From positions 38,714-102,713 of the forward strand of contig JAGAUY010000055.1 in assembly GCA_017620525.1 (NCBI GenBank): a stretch of 64,000 nucleotides of DNA. The letters are read 5' to 3'. The translations under genes were made by a program, and so were the position numbers. The stretch is from Oscillospiraceae bacterium (GTDB lineage: Bacteria; Bacillota; Clostridia; Oscillospirales; Oscillospiraceae). Under the pieces are notes generated by a model. It searched no databases and was not told the DNA's origin. It worked only from the letters and a program-made list of their open reading frames with translations. Below, in pieces: positions 17,215 through 26,247 of the stretch (position 1 is its first letter; each line of letters starts with the position of its first letter).

Positions 17215-18186
17215 ATGGGAATCTATGTATGGGGAACAGGATGCGGTGCCGGGGATCTGGCGGAGCAGGGGTTAGCATCGGATCGCATAACGGCTTTCGT
17301 GGACAATGCACCGACAGTGTCGGAATTTCTGGGACGGCCGGTCATTGTGCCGGAAGAACTGGATGTCCGGGATGTAGAACTGATGGTGGTTGCCAGCCGC
17401 CACAGTCTGTCCATTCGAGACCGGTGCCTGGCACTGGGCATCGAGTCGGAGCGGCTGCTTTTTCTGAAGAATCACTATGTTCTGAAAAATCTGAATGAAA
17501 ATGAATCTTTGGCGGAGGAATTGCTGGGAACGGAACTGGTAAGCCGGATCCGGCAGCGCTGCCATGTAATCCGGGCACCCATGGGATGCGCCGACGAGGT
17601 TCTGGAGCGGAAGGATCTGGAAAATGATTATGTCCGGGTCAAGACGCTGGAAATGATCTGTCGGCGGCTGCGGGATATTCCTGGAGCGGCGGCGGAATTG
17701 GGCGTTTATCGGGGAGCCTTTGCCCGATGCATCAACATGCTTCTGCCGGACCGGACGCTCTATCTGTTTGACAGTTTTGCCGGTTTTGAAGATCAGGAAA
17801 TCCGGAAGGAAAAGGAACGCGGAACCTGCGGCGACGGCTTTGTTGCCGCCCACAGGAATACGGCTGTGGAGCAGGTCCTTTCCTGGATGCCGCATCGGGA
17901 GCGGATCCGGGTCTGCCCGGGATTTTTCCCGGAATCGCTGAATGGACTGGAGGAACGGTTCTGCCTGGTCTCCCTGGATGTGGATTTTGAGGAAAGCACC
18001 TATGAAGGGCTGAAGTATTTCTGGCCCCGTATGAATCCGGGCGGTATAATCCTCCTGCACGACTACAATTCTCCCACGCTGAGCGGTGTTCGGCGGGCTG
18101 TTGCCCGTTATGAGCGGGATTTTGGGGTGCATCTTCCCGGCGTGCCCCTGTGCGATATCAACGGAACGCTGGTTCTGGTGCGGTAA
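17215..18186 (+). CDS. TylF/MycF-family methyltransferase with N-terminal nucleotide-binding-like domain
   Basis: A 323-residue protein. Residues 1-90 resemble the small Rossmann-like domain attached to many sugar-modifying enzymes (IYVWGTGCGAGDLAE, then a VDN turn). Residues about 120-320 are a macrocin O-methyltransferase (TylF) domain: AAELGVYRGAFA for SAM binding, LYLFDSFAGFE, and the acidic LDVDFEESTYEGLKYFWPR and LHDYNSP segments that in TylF/MycF bind the metal. The likely substrate is a sugar or glycolipid; nothing nearby names it. AAGGGGGCGTAACT precedes the ATG. It appears to be a single-gene unit between the divergent NTP-transferase and the Mop operon. Confidence 0.75.
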   Translation: MGIYVWGTGCGAGDLAEQGLASDRITAFVDNAPTVSEFLGRPVIVPEELDVRDVELMVVASRHSLSIRDRCLALGIESERLLFLKNHYVLKNLNENESLAEELLGTELVSRIRQRCHVIRAPMGCADEVLERKDLENDYVRVKTLEMICRRLRDIPGAAAELGVYRGAFARCINMLLPDRTLYLFDSFAGFEDQEIRKEKERGTCGDGFVAAHRNTAVEQVLSWMPHRERIRVCPGFFPESLNGLEERFCLVSLDVDFEESTYEGLKYFWPRMNPGGIILLHDYNSPTLSGVRRAVARYERDFGVHLPGVPLCDINGTLVLVR

Positions 18187-18266
18187 AAACGTGGAAAATG
18201 GCACATGATTAGGCGAAATATACAAAAGTGCCGAAGGCTTTTCTGCGAGTGTTATTGGAATGGAAG

Positions 18267-18296
18267 TTGCATATCTTGGTGTTTATGTTGTAACAT
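18267..18296 (+). promoter_or_regulatory. Predicted promoter of the Mop operon
   Basis: TTGCAT (18267-18272), 18 bases, TAACAT (18291-18296), 58 bases before the first small gene. The stretch 18187-18353 shows no recognisable riboswitch. Confidence 0.4.
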
Positions 18297-18353
18297 TACC
18301 GTAGGAAGTCGGTGTTTTTTGTACTGATTTCACAAGCTTCCGGGAAAGGGATC

Positions 18354-18611
18354 ATGGCAATTATGGACAACCAGTTTTTTGAAGTTACAGCAAAAATGGT
18401 GACCGTTGAGGTCGTGGATGAGCGAACCGGCACGGTATTCCGCCGGGAATTACCCATCGATTACTACGAAAATGCCAATTGCCTGCGCCTTCAGGGAGAA
18501 AACCTGGATGGAAGCATTTCGCAGCTGGTGTTTTACACGGCCAGAGGCATGGAAAGACTGAAGGATCTGACCGGCCATGGCCCGGACCACGACAACTGCG
18601 GAAACCACTGA
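18354..18611 (+). CDS. Small uncharacterised protein leading the Mop operon
   Basis: An 85-residue protein of no recognised family. The start at 18354 follows GGGAAAGGGATC; a second ATG at 18366 is possible. The first 70 residues look like a small beta-rich domain (ITVEVVDERTG-type strand pairs, ELPIDYYENANCL). The last 12 are rich in His, Asp and Cys (HGPDHDNCGNH), a possible metal-binding tail. It lies 47 bases before mop, on the same strand, so a partner or chaperone role for the aldehyde oxidoreductase is a reasonable guess only. Confidence 0.6.
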   Translation: MAIMDNQFFEVTAKMVTVEVVDERTGTVFRRELPIDYYENANCLRLQGENLDGSISQLVFYTARGMERLKDLTGHGPDHDNCGNH

Positions 18612-18658
18612 AAATGAGGTAGCGCACCCGAAATCAACCGAATGAGGAGGAACACCAA

Positions 18659-21415
18659 ATGATTAAAAAGACATTGATTATCAATGGCATAGCCCGCACC
18701 CTTCTGGTCGATGAAAACGAAACTCTGGCCTCTGTTCTCCGCGAGAGACTGCTGCTGACCGGCTGTAAGATCGGCTGCGGCGAAGGCCATTGTGGTGCCT
18801 GTAATGTAGAAATGGATGGAAAGGTCACCCGTTCCTGCATCATCAAAATGGGCCGTGTTCGCGACAACGCAGAAATCACCACCATTGAAGGCATTGGCAC
18901 TCTGAATGATATGCATCCCCTGCAGGTTGCATGGATGGCTCATGGCTGTGCACAGTGCGGCTTCTGCTCCCCCGGCTTTATCATGAGCGCCAAGGTGCTG
19001 CTGGAAAACAATCCCAGCCCCACCCGCGAAGAAGTCCGCGACTGGTTCAACAAGAACCGCAACCTGTGCCGCTGCACCGGCTATAAGCCTCTGATCGATG
19101 CCGTTATGGACGCTGCAAAGGTCATCCGCGGCGAAATGACCAAGGAAGATCTGGTCTTTAAGCCCACCGGTGATTCCATCATCGGCACCAAGTTCGTCCG
19201 TCCCTCCGCAGCTGCCAAGGTAATGGGTACCTGGGACTTCGGTGCTGACGACGCGCTGCATATGCCTGACAACACCCTGCGTCTGGCTCTGGTCCAGGCC
19301 AAGGTCTCCCACGCTCTGCTGAAGGGCGTTGACACCAGCGAAGCTGAAAAGATGCCCGGTGTTCACAAGATCATCACCGCCAAGGATATCATCGCAGCCG
19401 GCGGCAAGAACCGTATCAACGGTCTGGTCATGCTGCCTCTGAACAACAAGTGCGACGGCTGGGACCGTCCTGTCCTGTGTGACGAGAAGATCTTCCAGTT
19501 CGGCGATGCCATTGCCATCGTTGCCGCTGACACCGATGCACACGCAAGAGCTGCCGCTGATGCTGTCAAGGTGGATATTGAAGAGCTGCCCGCTTACATG
19601 AGCGCCATGGATGCAATTGCGGAGGATGCAATCGAGATCCATCCCGGCACACCCAATGCTTACTACGAGACCAACTGTATCAAGGGTCCCGACTTTGACT
19701 TTGATTCCGCACCCAATGTGGTTGAGATCGAGTCCTACTGCTCCCGTCAGCCCCATCTGCATCTGGAGCCTGACTGCGGCTATGCTTACATCGATGAAGA
19801 CGGCATGGTTACCGTCCATTCCAAGTCCATCGGCATCCACCTGCATATGCCCATGATCGCTGACGGCATCGGTGTTCCCATGGAGAAGCTGCGTATCGTC
19901 CAGAACCATGCCGGCGGTACCTTCGGCTACAAGTTCTCCCCCACCAACGAGGCAATTCTGGGCGCAGCTGCCAAGATTCTGCAGCGTCCTGTCTCCCTGG
20001 TCTTCAACCAGTTCCAGAACATCACCTACACTGGCAAGCGTTCCCCCGCGTTCATGCACATCAAGCTGGCTGCCGACGAGAACGGCAAGCTGCTGGGTAT
20101 GTGGGGCGACAACTACGTTGACCATGGTCCTTACTCCGAGTTCGGCGACCTGCTGACCCATCGTCTGAGCCAGTTCACCGGCGCAGGCTACCATATCCCC
20201 ACCATCCGCAACAAGTCCACCACCGTCTTCACCAACCACGCATGGGGCTCCGCATTCCGTGCTTACGGTTCTCCCCAGTCCTTCATGGGCTCTGAAATCG
20301 CCATCGACGTGCTGGCTGCCAAGATGGGCATGGATCCCTTCGATATCCGCGAGCTGAACTGCTACAAGGAATCCGAGCAGTCCACTATCCCCACCGGCTA
20401 CAAGCCCGATGTCTACTGCCTGGAAGAGATGTACAAGGTCGCCCGTCCTCTTTACGAGGCAGGCAAGAAGCGCGTTGCTGAGAAGAATGCTGCTTCCGAT
20501 GGCCGCTACAAGTACGGCATCGGCGTTTCCTCCGGTGTTTACGGCTGCGGTCTGGACGGCGTTGATGCTTCCCAGGCTTACGCAGAGTTGAACCCCGACG
20601 GCACCGTCACCATGTACGCCTCCTGGGAGGATCATGGCCAGGGCGCCGACATGGGTGTTCTGATGTCCGCCCATGAAACCCTGCGTCAGGCTGGCATCAA
20701 GCCCGAGCAGATCCGTCTGGTGATGAACGACACCAAGATCACTCCCAACTCCGGTCCTGCAGGCGGCTCCCGCAGTCAGGTTATGTCCGGTAACGCATGC
20801 CGTCTGGCAGCAGAAAACCTGCTGGCAGCCATGAAGAAGGAAGACGGCACCTACCGTACCTATGCTGAAATGGTCGCTGACGGCATCGATACCAAGGTCA
20901 AGGGTGAATGGGTTGCAACCTACTGTGCTGCTCATCCCATCGACCAGGCAACTGCCCAGGGCGAGCCCTTCTCCGTCTATATGTACACCCTGTTCCTGCC
21001 TGAGGTCTGCGTTGACACCCAGACCGGCAAGGTCAAGGTTGAGAAGTTCACCTGCGTCGCCGACGTCGGCACCATCATGAACAAGCTGCTGGTTGACGGC
21101 AACTTCTACGGCGGCCTGGTTCAGGGTATCGGCCTGGCACTGTCCGAGGACTTCGAGGACCTCAGCAAGCATACCAGCCTGAAGGGCTGCGGTATTCCTT
21201 ACCCCAACGATGTTCCCGATGACATCGAGCTGCACTACACCCAGACCTACCGTCCCGAAGGCCCCTACGGTGCTGCCGGCTGCGGCGAGGCTCCTCTGGA
21301 TGCACCTCACCCCGCAATCCTGAACGCAATTTACAACGCTACCGGCGCTCGTATCATGCGCGTTCCCGCAAAGCCCGATGTGGTCCTGGCTGCCCTGAAG
21401 GAACTGGAAAAGTAA
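18659..21415 (+). CDS. mop: Mop-type molybdenum aldehyde oxidoreductase
   Basis: A 918-residue enzyme close in length and order to Desulfovibrio gigas Mop (907 residues). Two N-terminal [2Fe-2S] domains hold Cys40, 45, 48, 60 and Cys100, 103, 137, 139, the same numbering as in D. gigas. There is no FAD domain; the molybdopterin-binding domains follow directly. Conserved segments include [30 protein letters not shown] and GEAPLD, where Glu877 fits the catalytic base. It oxidises aldehydes to acids at a molybdopterin cytosine dinucleotide centre and passes electrons out through the clusters. The window has no in-frame UGA here, so no selenocysteine. AATGAGGAGGAACACCAA precedes the ATG. Codon bias suggests very high expression. 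Confidence 0.93.
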   Translation: MIKKTLIINGIARTLLVDENETLASVLRERLLLTGCKIGCGEGHCGACNVEMDGKVTRSCIIKMGRVRDNAEITTIEGIGTLNDMHPLQVAWMAHGCAQCGFCSPGFIMSAKVLLENNPSPTREEVRDWFNKNRNLCRCTGYKPLIDAVMDAAKVIRGEMTKEDLVFKPTGDSIIGTKFVRPSAAAKVMGTWDFGADDALHMPDNTLRLALVQAKVSHALLKGVDTSEAEKMPGVHKIITAKDIIAAGGKNRINGLVMLPLNNKCDGWDRPVLCDEKIFQFGDAIAIVAADTDAHARAAADAVKVDIEELPAYMSAMDAIAEDAIEIHPGTPNAYYETNCIKGPDFDFDSAPNVVEIESYCSRQPHLHLEPDCGYAYIDEDGMVTVHSKSIGIHLHMPMIADGIGVPMEKLRIVQNHAGGTFGYKFSPTNEAILGAAAKILQRPVSLVFNQFQNITYTGKRSPAFMHIKLAADENGKLLGMWGDNYVDHGPYSEFGDLLTHRLSQFTGAGYHIPTIRNKSTTVFTNHAWGSAFRAYGSPQSFMGSEIAIDVLAAKMGMDPFDIRELNCYKESEQSTIPTGYKPDVYCLEEMYKVARPLYEAGKKRVAEKNAASDGRYKYGIGVSSGVYGCGLDGVDASQAYAELNPDGTVTMYASWEDHGQGADMGVLMSAHETLRQAGIKPEQIRLVMNDTKITPNSGPAGGSRSQVMSGNACRLAAENLLAAMKKEDGTYRTYAEMVADGIDTKVKGEWVATYCAAHPIDQATAQGEPFSVYMYTLFLPEVCVDTQTGKVKVEKFTCVADVGTIMNKLLVDGNFYGGLVQGIGLALSEDFEDLSKHTSLKGCGIPYPNDVPDDIELHYTQTYRPEGPYGAAGCGEAPLDAPHPAILNAIYNATGARIMRVPAKPDVVLAALKELEK

Positions 21416-21441
21416 TTCACAAGCATCAGACAATATGTTAC

Positions 21442-21471
21442 AATAAAGAGGCGGGCAACCGCCTCTTTATT
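21442..21471 (+). terminator. Hairpin terminator after mop
   Basis: A 13 bp perfect stem AATAAAGAGGCGG with GCAA loop, 27 bases after the mop stop. With only TTTATT within the arm it may be partial, letting mop be made in excess of the downstream accessory genes. Confidence 0.75.
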
Positions 21472-21492
21472 GCTAAAGAAGGAGGGGATCTC

Positions 21493-23757
21493 ATGTTCCT
21501 GGAAGAGAGAGAATCCACCCATGTTTATCGGCAGAAGCGAATGTTCACCAAAGAAGAATTGGAAACACGGGAGCGCCTGTGTGTCCATGAACAGCCTGCT
21601 TTCTGCAATGCCGCCTGCCCGCTGAAACTGGATGCCAAGGCGATGCTGCAGGCTGTGGCAGAGAATGATTTCAAAAAGGCGCTGCAGCTTTACGAGAAGA
21701 TCACACCTTTTCCGCATGTGCTGTCCGCAGGCTGCGAGGCCCCCTGCGAAGGCAGCTGCCTTCTGTGCCGTATGGGAGAAGGCGTGGCCATCCGAAAGCT
21801 GGAACAGGCGGTATGCGCCTATGGAGAAAAGGGACGTAAGGGTCTTCCCCGCATGAAGAAGAAAAAGACTGTGGCAATTTTCGGTTCCGGTCTGTTCAGC
21901 CTGTTTCTGGCAGGTGAGCTGCAGAAGAAGGCCTACCCTGTTACAGTATTCTGTGCGGAAAATGATTTGCAGCATTACTTCGACGCGGAAACCGGTTTTG
22001 TTTCTGCCCGGGCAAGAGAAAGCAGTCTGCTGGCACTGAAGGGCATGGACATTCAGTTTCGCTTTCAAACGGATCTGGGGCAGCTTTCTTCCCTGCGTGA
22101 AGGATTTGATGTGGTCTGCGCTTCCTGGGAAGCGGTAAAGGACTGCACCGACTGGGAAGAAGCACTGATGTACAGCCGGGAACTGAAAATCGTTACCGGA
22201 AAAACCTCCGGTGTACTGGGCGCTGCCTTCGGCGCGAAAAAAGCAGCGCTGAGTGTGGACCGGCTGGCCCAGAATCTGGATCCCAGCAATACCAGAGGTG
22301 AAGAGGGGACCGTCGAGACAAAGCTCTTTGTGGATCTGACGGATGTGAAAGCCTCCAACCAGTGCATTGGCAGCGGTACCCGGGAGGAAGCGGTTGCGGA
22401 AGCCGGACGGTGCATTCAGTGTACCTGCGATGCCTGCGTGAAGGCATGCGCCTACTTGCAGCACTATAAAAAATACCCCCGGATTCTGACCCGGGAGATC
22501 TACAACAATGTTTCCATCATCATGGGCGATCACATGATGAACAAACCCATCAATGCCTGCGCGCTGTGCGGGCAGTGCAGCGTGGTATGTCCCAATGGAT
22601 ACGATGTGGGCGAAATCTGCCACATTGCGCGTCAGAACATGGTCACCACCGGAAAAATGCCGCTGGCGCCCCATGAATTTGCGCTGATGGATATGCTGTT
22701 TTCCAATCATGAGGCATTTCTCTGCCGTCCCCAGCCGGGATTTGAGCAGTGTAAATATGTATTCTTCCCGGGCTGTCAGGCAGCTGCCATTGCGCCTGAC
22801 ACCGTGGCTGCGGCTTATCGGGATCTGTGCGAACGGCTGGAAGGCGGCGTGGCGATCATGCTGGGCTGCTGCGGTGCGATTTGCGACTGGGCAGGAAGAT
22901 ATGAAATGTACGACGAAACCAAGGCTTTCCTGGATGAGCAGCTGAAAAGTCTGGGAAGTCCCGTGGTCATTGCCGGTTGTCCCACCTGCAAAAAGGAACT
23001 TTCCGGCCATGAGGGACTGGTTCTGACGGGAATCTGGGACATCCTGACCGAGATCGGCCTGCCGGAATCTGCGAAAGGACTGGATACGCCTGCGGCGCTG
23101 CATGATTCCTGCGGCGCAAGAGGGGACCGGCAGACACAGGATGCCATCCGGGGGCTGGCGCAGCGAATGGGCTGCACCCTGGTGGATACACCCTATTGCG
23201 CAGACAAATCTCCCTGCTGCGGCTACGGCGGATTGACTCAGTATACCAACCGGGAGATTGCCAGAAAGATGACGCAAAAGTGTCTGGAACGGTCGGAGCT
23301 GCCCTATATTTCCTATTGCATGGCATGCCGGGACCGTTTTGCTCGGGAGGGGCGGGAATCAAAGCACATCCTGGAGCTTGTCTACGGAACCAATGCAGGA
23401 TCTCCGCCGGACATCAGCCAGAAGCGCTATAACCGGCTGAGCCTGAAGCAGGAACTGCTGCGCCAAATCTGGAATGAGGAGACGGAAGAAATGGATTTTG
23501 GCTTCAATATTGAATACAGTCCGGAAGTGACTGCGCTGATGGATGACCGGATGATTCTCAAATCTGACATCATTGCGGTGCTTCAGCAGCTGCGGCAAAC
23601 AGGTGAAGCGGTTCTGGACGGGGAAACGGGACTGTGCATTGCCCGGGCCAGACTGGGTAATGTGACCTTCTGGGTGAAATATCAGGAAATCGAAGGCGGC
23701 TACAGAGTGTTCGGCGCATATTCCCACCGTATGAATGTGGTTCGCCGCCAGGGATAA
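21493..23757 (+). CDS. FAD/NAD-like oxidoreductase with Fe-S dicluster and CCG domains
   Basis: A 754-residue multidomain redox protein. Residues about 35-115 are a GltD/DPYD-type Fe-S domain (CNAACPLKLDA, GCEAPCEGSCLLCR). About 120-300 is a Rossmann-like region (AIFGSGLFSLFLAGEL) degenerate relative to true NADPH-binding domains. About 310-375 is a ferredoxin dicluster (CIQCTCDACVKAC; CALCGQCSVVCP). About 420-610 are two heterodisulfide-reductase-type CCG segments (GCCGAICDW, CCGYGGLTQYT). The architecture matches the dicluster-binding oxidoreductase beside Mop in sulfate reducers (DVU_1558 position). It probably takes electrons from Mop. AAAGAAGGAGGGGATCTC precedes the ATG. Confidence 0.8.
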   Translation: MFLEERESTHVYRQKRMFTKEELETRERLCVHEQPAFCNAACPLKLDAKAMLQAVAENDFKKALQLYEKITPFPHVLSAGCEAPCEGSCLLCRMGEGVAIRKLEQAVCAYGEKGRKGLPRMKKKKTVAIFGSGLFSLFLAGELQKKAYPVTVFCAENDLQHYFDAETGFVSARARESSLLALKGMDIQFRFQTDLGQLSSLREGFDVVCASWEAVKDCTDWEEALMYSRELKIVTGKTSGVLGAAFGAKKAALSVDRLAQNLDPSNTRGEEGTVETKLFVDLTDVKASNQCIGSGTREEAVAEAGRCIQCTCDACVKACAYLQHYKKYPRILTREIYNNVSIIMGDHMMNKPINACALCGQCSVVCPNGYDVGEICHIARQNMVTTGKMPLAPHEFALMDMLFSNHEAFLCRPQPGFEQCKYVFFPGCQAAAIAPDTVAAAYRDLCERLEGGVAIMLGCCGAICDWAGRYEMYDETKAFLDEQLKSLGSPVVIAGCPTCKKELSGHEGLVLTGIWDILTEIGLPESAKGLDTPAALHDSCGARGDRQTQDAIRGLAQRMGCTLVDTPYCADKSPCCGYGGLTQYTNREIARKMTQKCLERSELPYISYCMACRDRFAREGRESKHILELVYGTNAGSPPDISQKRYNRLSLKQELLRQIWNEETEEMDFGFNIEYSPEVTALMDDRMILKSDIIAVLQQLRQTGEAVLDGETGLCIARARLGNVTFWVKYQEIEGGYRVFGAYSHRMNVVRRQG

Positions 23758-23766
23758 GGAGCAGTT

Positions 23767-23985
23767 ATGGCTGAGAAGAATTATTATACCATTGACCCTA
23801 TGGGGAAGCTGCAGTGCATGAAGTGCAGGGTGCCGCTGGAAAAGGGAAAGGCAAAATTCATGTATCTGGACAACGGTTTCCCGGTGGAGCTTCCCGTATG
23901 TCCGCAGTGCGGCTTTGTCTATGTGCCGGAGGAACTGGCGCTGGGCAAGGTGCTGGCCGTGGAGCGGGCACTGGAGGATAAGTGA
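23767..23985 (+). CDS. Small zinc-ribbon-like redox protein (DVU_1557 type)
   Basis: A 72-residue protein with CMKCRVPLEKGK at 17-28 and CPQCGFVYVPEELALGK at 45-61, i.e. two CxxC pairs likely to bind one zinc or iron. Length and motif agree with the small protein that follows the dicluster oxidoreductase in Mop loci (recalled as the DVU_1557 family). It could carry electrons like a rubredoxin, or hold a metal structurally. Start follows AAGGAGCAGTT; the stop overlaps the next start (TGATG). Confidence 0.8.
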   Translation: MAEKNYYTIDPMGKLQCMKCRVPLEKGKAKFMYLDNGFPVELPVCPQCGFVYVPEELALGKVLAVERALEDK

Positions 23986-24500
23986 TGCTGGGCCATCCCG
24001 GCGGCGAGCAGCACAGCCGCTATCTGATTGAACTATCATTCCTCCCTGAAGGCAGCCGCTGGCTGGATATGGGCGCCGGAGACGGTGAAACGGTCCGGCT
24101 GCTGCGCAGTCTGGGGCACGAAGCTGTGGGATTGGATCTGGATCCCCGGGGAGATGATGTGCTGAAGGGGGATTTTCTTCGCACGGATTTTCCGGAGGCC
24201 TCATTTGACGGTGTTATTTCTCAGTGCGCTTTCTATGTGGGCGGCGATGCAGCAGGGGCTTTGCGCGAGGCGGCCCGTCTCCTGCGAAAAGGTGGAAAGC
24301 TGGTGTTTTCGGATGTATGCCCCAATGTCCGGGAACTGATTTACGCGGCCCGGAATGCAGGTTTTGCCACCCGACATATGGAAGATATGACGCAGGTGTG
24401 GAAAGAGTATTATCTCGAGGCCCTTTGGAAGGATGAAACATCCTGCATCCCAAAGGGGAAGGGTTTCAGCTATGTGCTGTTTGTTTGCGAAAGGGTGTGA
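23985..24500 (+). CDS. SAM-dependent methyltransferase (DVU_1556 type)
   Basis: A 171-residue class I methyltransferase fold: WLDMGAGDGETVRLL is motif I, VGLDLDPR follows with the ribose-binding Asp, and DGVISQCAFYV occupies the motif IV place. The conserved GGEQHSRYL near the N-terminus and C-terminal aromatic motif are features shared with the methyltransferase of Mop clusters. Two starts are possible, GTG at 23982 and ATG at 23985; the ATG overlapping the previous stop is preferred. The substrate is unknown. Co-occurrence with a radical SAM protein suggests joint modification of a cofactor or small molecule rather than DNA. Confidence 0.75.
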   Translation: MLGHPGGEQHSRYLIELSFLPEGSRWLDMGAGDGETVRLLRSLGHEAVGLDLDPRGDDVLKGDFLRTDFPEASFDGVISQCAFYVGGDAAGALREAARLLRKGGKLVFSDVCPNVRELIYAARNAGFATRHMEDMTQVWKEYYLEALWKDETSCIPKGKGFSYVLFVCERV

Positions 24501-24504
24501 CAAA

Positions 24505-24930
24505 ATGGATCTGATGGATCGAATTATGGAGCTTTCCCGGTATGGTTACTTCTGCTCCCAGATTCTGGCGATTCTGATGCTGGAAGCTGTGGGAGAGGAG
24601 AATCCGCAGTTGGTGCAGGCCATGGCCGGACTGAACGGCGGCATTGGATTTTCCGGCGATGTCTGCGGCTGCATGGCCGGCGGATGCTGCATCCTGTCTT
24701 ATTTTACCGGAAAGCCGGATGCGGACACTTATGACAGTCCCCATCACAAACCTGCTTTGGGAGAATTCACCCAGTGGTTCACAGACGAGATGGAAATGGA
24801 ATATCAGTCTGTTGACTGCCGGGACATTACCAGGGGGAATCCTGCAAAAAGAGTCCAGTATTGTCCGCAGATTATTGCCATGACCTTCGAGAAATGCATG
24901 GAGATTCTGGAAGAAAGAGGTCTTTTGTAA
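24505..24930 (+). CDS. C-GCAxxG-C-C family protein (DVU_1555 type)
   Basis: A 141-residue protein related to the C_GCAxxG_C_C family of putative redox or metal-binding proteins. The family cysteines are recognisable although the central motif is modified: FCSQ near residue 18, then GDVCGCMAGGCCIL (about 51-64), VDCRDI (about 101-106) and a late Cys in QYCPQII. The start ATG is four bases after the methyltransferase stop and the end abuts the radical SAM start, so the block is tightly translated. Function in the family is unknown; the conserved cysteines suggest an Fe-S cluster or thiol transfer. Confidence 0.75.
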   Translation: MDLMDRIMELSRYGYFCSQILAILMLEAVGEENPQLVQAMAGLNGGIGFSGDVCGCMAGGCCILSYFTGKPDADTYDSPHHKPALGEFTQWFTDEMEMEYQSVDCRDITRGNPAKRVQYCPQIIAMTFEKCMEILEERGLL

Positions 24931-26247
24931 ATGTTGATCGGAAAAACCTCAAGTGTCTGTCCCGTATGCCTGAACAGGATTCCGGCCGGTAAGGTCGTGG
25001 GGGAGGACGGCAATATCTACATGGAAAAGCGGTGCTTTGAGCATGGATCTTTCCGCACACTGATCTGGGAGGGAAATCTGGAAAGCTACCGGGCCTGGTC
25101 CAGCCTGGATGCAGGCGGTAAGGTGACACCTGTGCGGGCCGTGGAGGTGGAACGGGGCTGCCCTTATGACTGCGGTCTTTGCCAGAATCACGAACGTGAT
25201 GGCTGCTGCGTGCTGCTGGAACTTACAAACCGCTGCAATCTGCGCTGTCCGGTGTGCTTTGCTTCTGCCGGCGAACAGACACCGAAGGATCTGAGCCTGG
25301 AGGAGATCGGGCGGCAGTATGATTTGCTGATGGAGCGGGGGGGACCTTTCAACATCCAACTGTCCGGCGGCGAGCCTACGATGAGAGATGACCTGCCGGA
25401 GATCATCGCATTGGGAAAGGAAAAAGGCTTTACGTTCTTCCAGCTGAATACCAACGGTGTACGGCTGGCGGAAGAACCGGAATATGCCGGGGAACTGAAG
25501 AAGGCCGGTGTATCAGTTGCATTTTTGCAGTTTGATGGTCTGAATGATGAAATTTACCGGATTCTCCGGGGCAGACCTCTGCTGGAAATCAAGCTGAAAG
25601 CTGTCGAAAACTGCAAAATGGCAGGACTTCCGGTGGTTTTGGTGCCCACCGTGGCGCCGGGGGTCAATGACCATGCCCTGGGAGAGATTCTCAGTTTTGC
25701 TTTGGAGCGAATGCCTCATATCCGCGGCGTCCATTTCCAGCCCATCAGCTATTTCGGACGATGCGGCCTGGAGGCTCCCGAAAAGCGCCTGACCATTCCT
25801 CAGATGCTGCGGCTCATTGAAGCACAGACGGATGGCCGTATGAAGGGCACTGATTTTGGCGGCGGCGGTGCGGAAAATCCCTACTGCTCCTTCCATGCAA
25901 GCTATATGCGAAAGCCTGATGGTTCCATGAAAGCCCTGCCGCGGCGCAGAAGTCAATGCTGCTGTGTCAAATCCAGCGAGGCACGGGATTTCGTATCCCG
26001 GCAGTGGAGCGGCAAGGCAGACCTTTGCGACGGCGATGAGGCAACATCTTCTCTGGATGAATTCCTGCAGCAGGCAGTGGAGAATACATTTACTGTTTCC
26101 GGCATGGTGTTCCAGGATGCATGGAATCTGGATCTGGAACGGCTGAAGCGATGCTATATCTGTGAGGTGGATCTGGAACGGGGCATGGTGCCTTTCTGTG
26201 CATATAATCTGACGGATATCAATGGAAAGGCATTGTACCGAAGATGA
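24931..26247 (+). CDS. Radical SAM protein of the Mop cluster (TrsS type)
   Basis: A 438-residue radical SAM enzyme. An N-terminal Cys-rich segment (CPVC at 10-13; CPYDCGLC at 77-84) precedes the radical SAM core, whose [4Fe-4S] ligands are Cys102, Cys106 and Cys109 in CNLRCPVC; GGEPT at 146-150 binds SAM. The C-terminal part carries further cysteines, including a CCC triplet at 343-345 and CYICEVD near 408-414, probably for auxiliary clusters. The organisation matches the radical SAM (seleno)protein known as TrsS beside Mop. Here all positions are Cys, with no selenocysteine codon. The start follows the previous stop directly; the stop overlaps the next ATG. Confidence 0.82.
   Translation: MLIGKTSSVCPVCLNRIPAGKVVGEDGNIYMEKRCFEHGSFRTLIWEGNLESYRAWSSLDAGGKVTPVRAVEVERGCPYDCGLCQNHERDGCCVLLELTNRCNLRCPVCFASAGEQTPKDLSLEEIGRQYDLLMERGGPFNIQLSGGEPTMRDDLPEIIALGKEKGFTFFQLNTNGVRLAEEPEYAGELKKAGVSVAFLQFDGLNDEIYRILRGRPLLEIKLKAVENCKMAGLPVVLVPTVAPGVNDHALGEILSFALERMPHIRGVHFQPISYFGRCGLEAPEKRLTIPQMLRLIEAQTDGRMKGTDFGGGGAENPYCSFHASYMRKPDGSMKALPRRRSQCCCVKSSEARDFVSRQWSGKADLCDGDEATSSLDEFLQQAVENTFTVSGMVFQDAWNLDLERLKRCYICEVDLERGMVPFCAYNLTDINGKALYRR

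Noticed and set aside
18533-21433. A 966-codon open frame on the minus strand opposite mop.
   Set aside because: Same cause: the true product is the plus-strand aldehyde oxidoreductase with a clear family match, RBS and operon context.
18659-26247. Selenocysteine (in-frame UGA) in Mop or the radical SAM protein.
   Set aside because: Both frames are open from start to stop with Cys at the candidate positions, and no frame had to be joined across a UGA.
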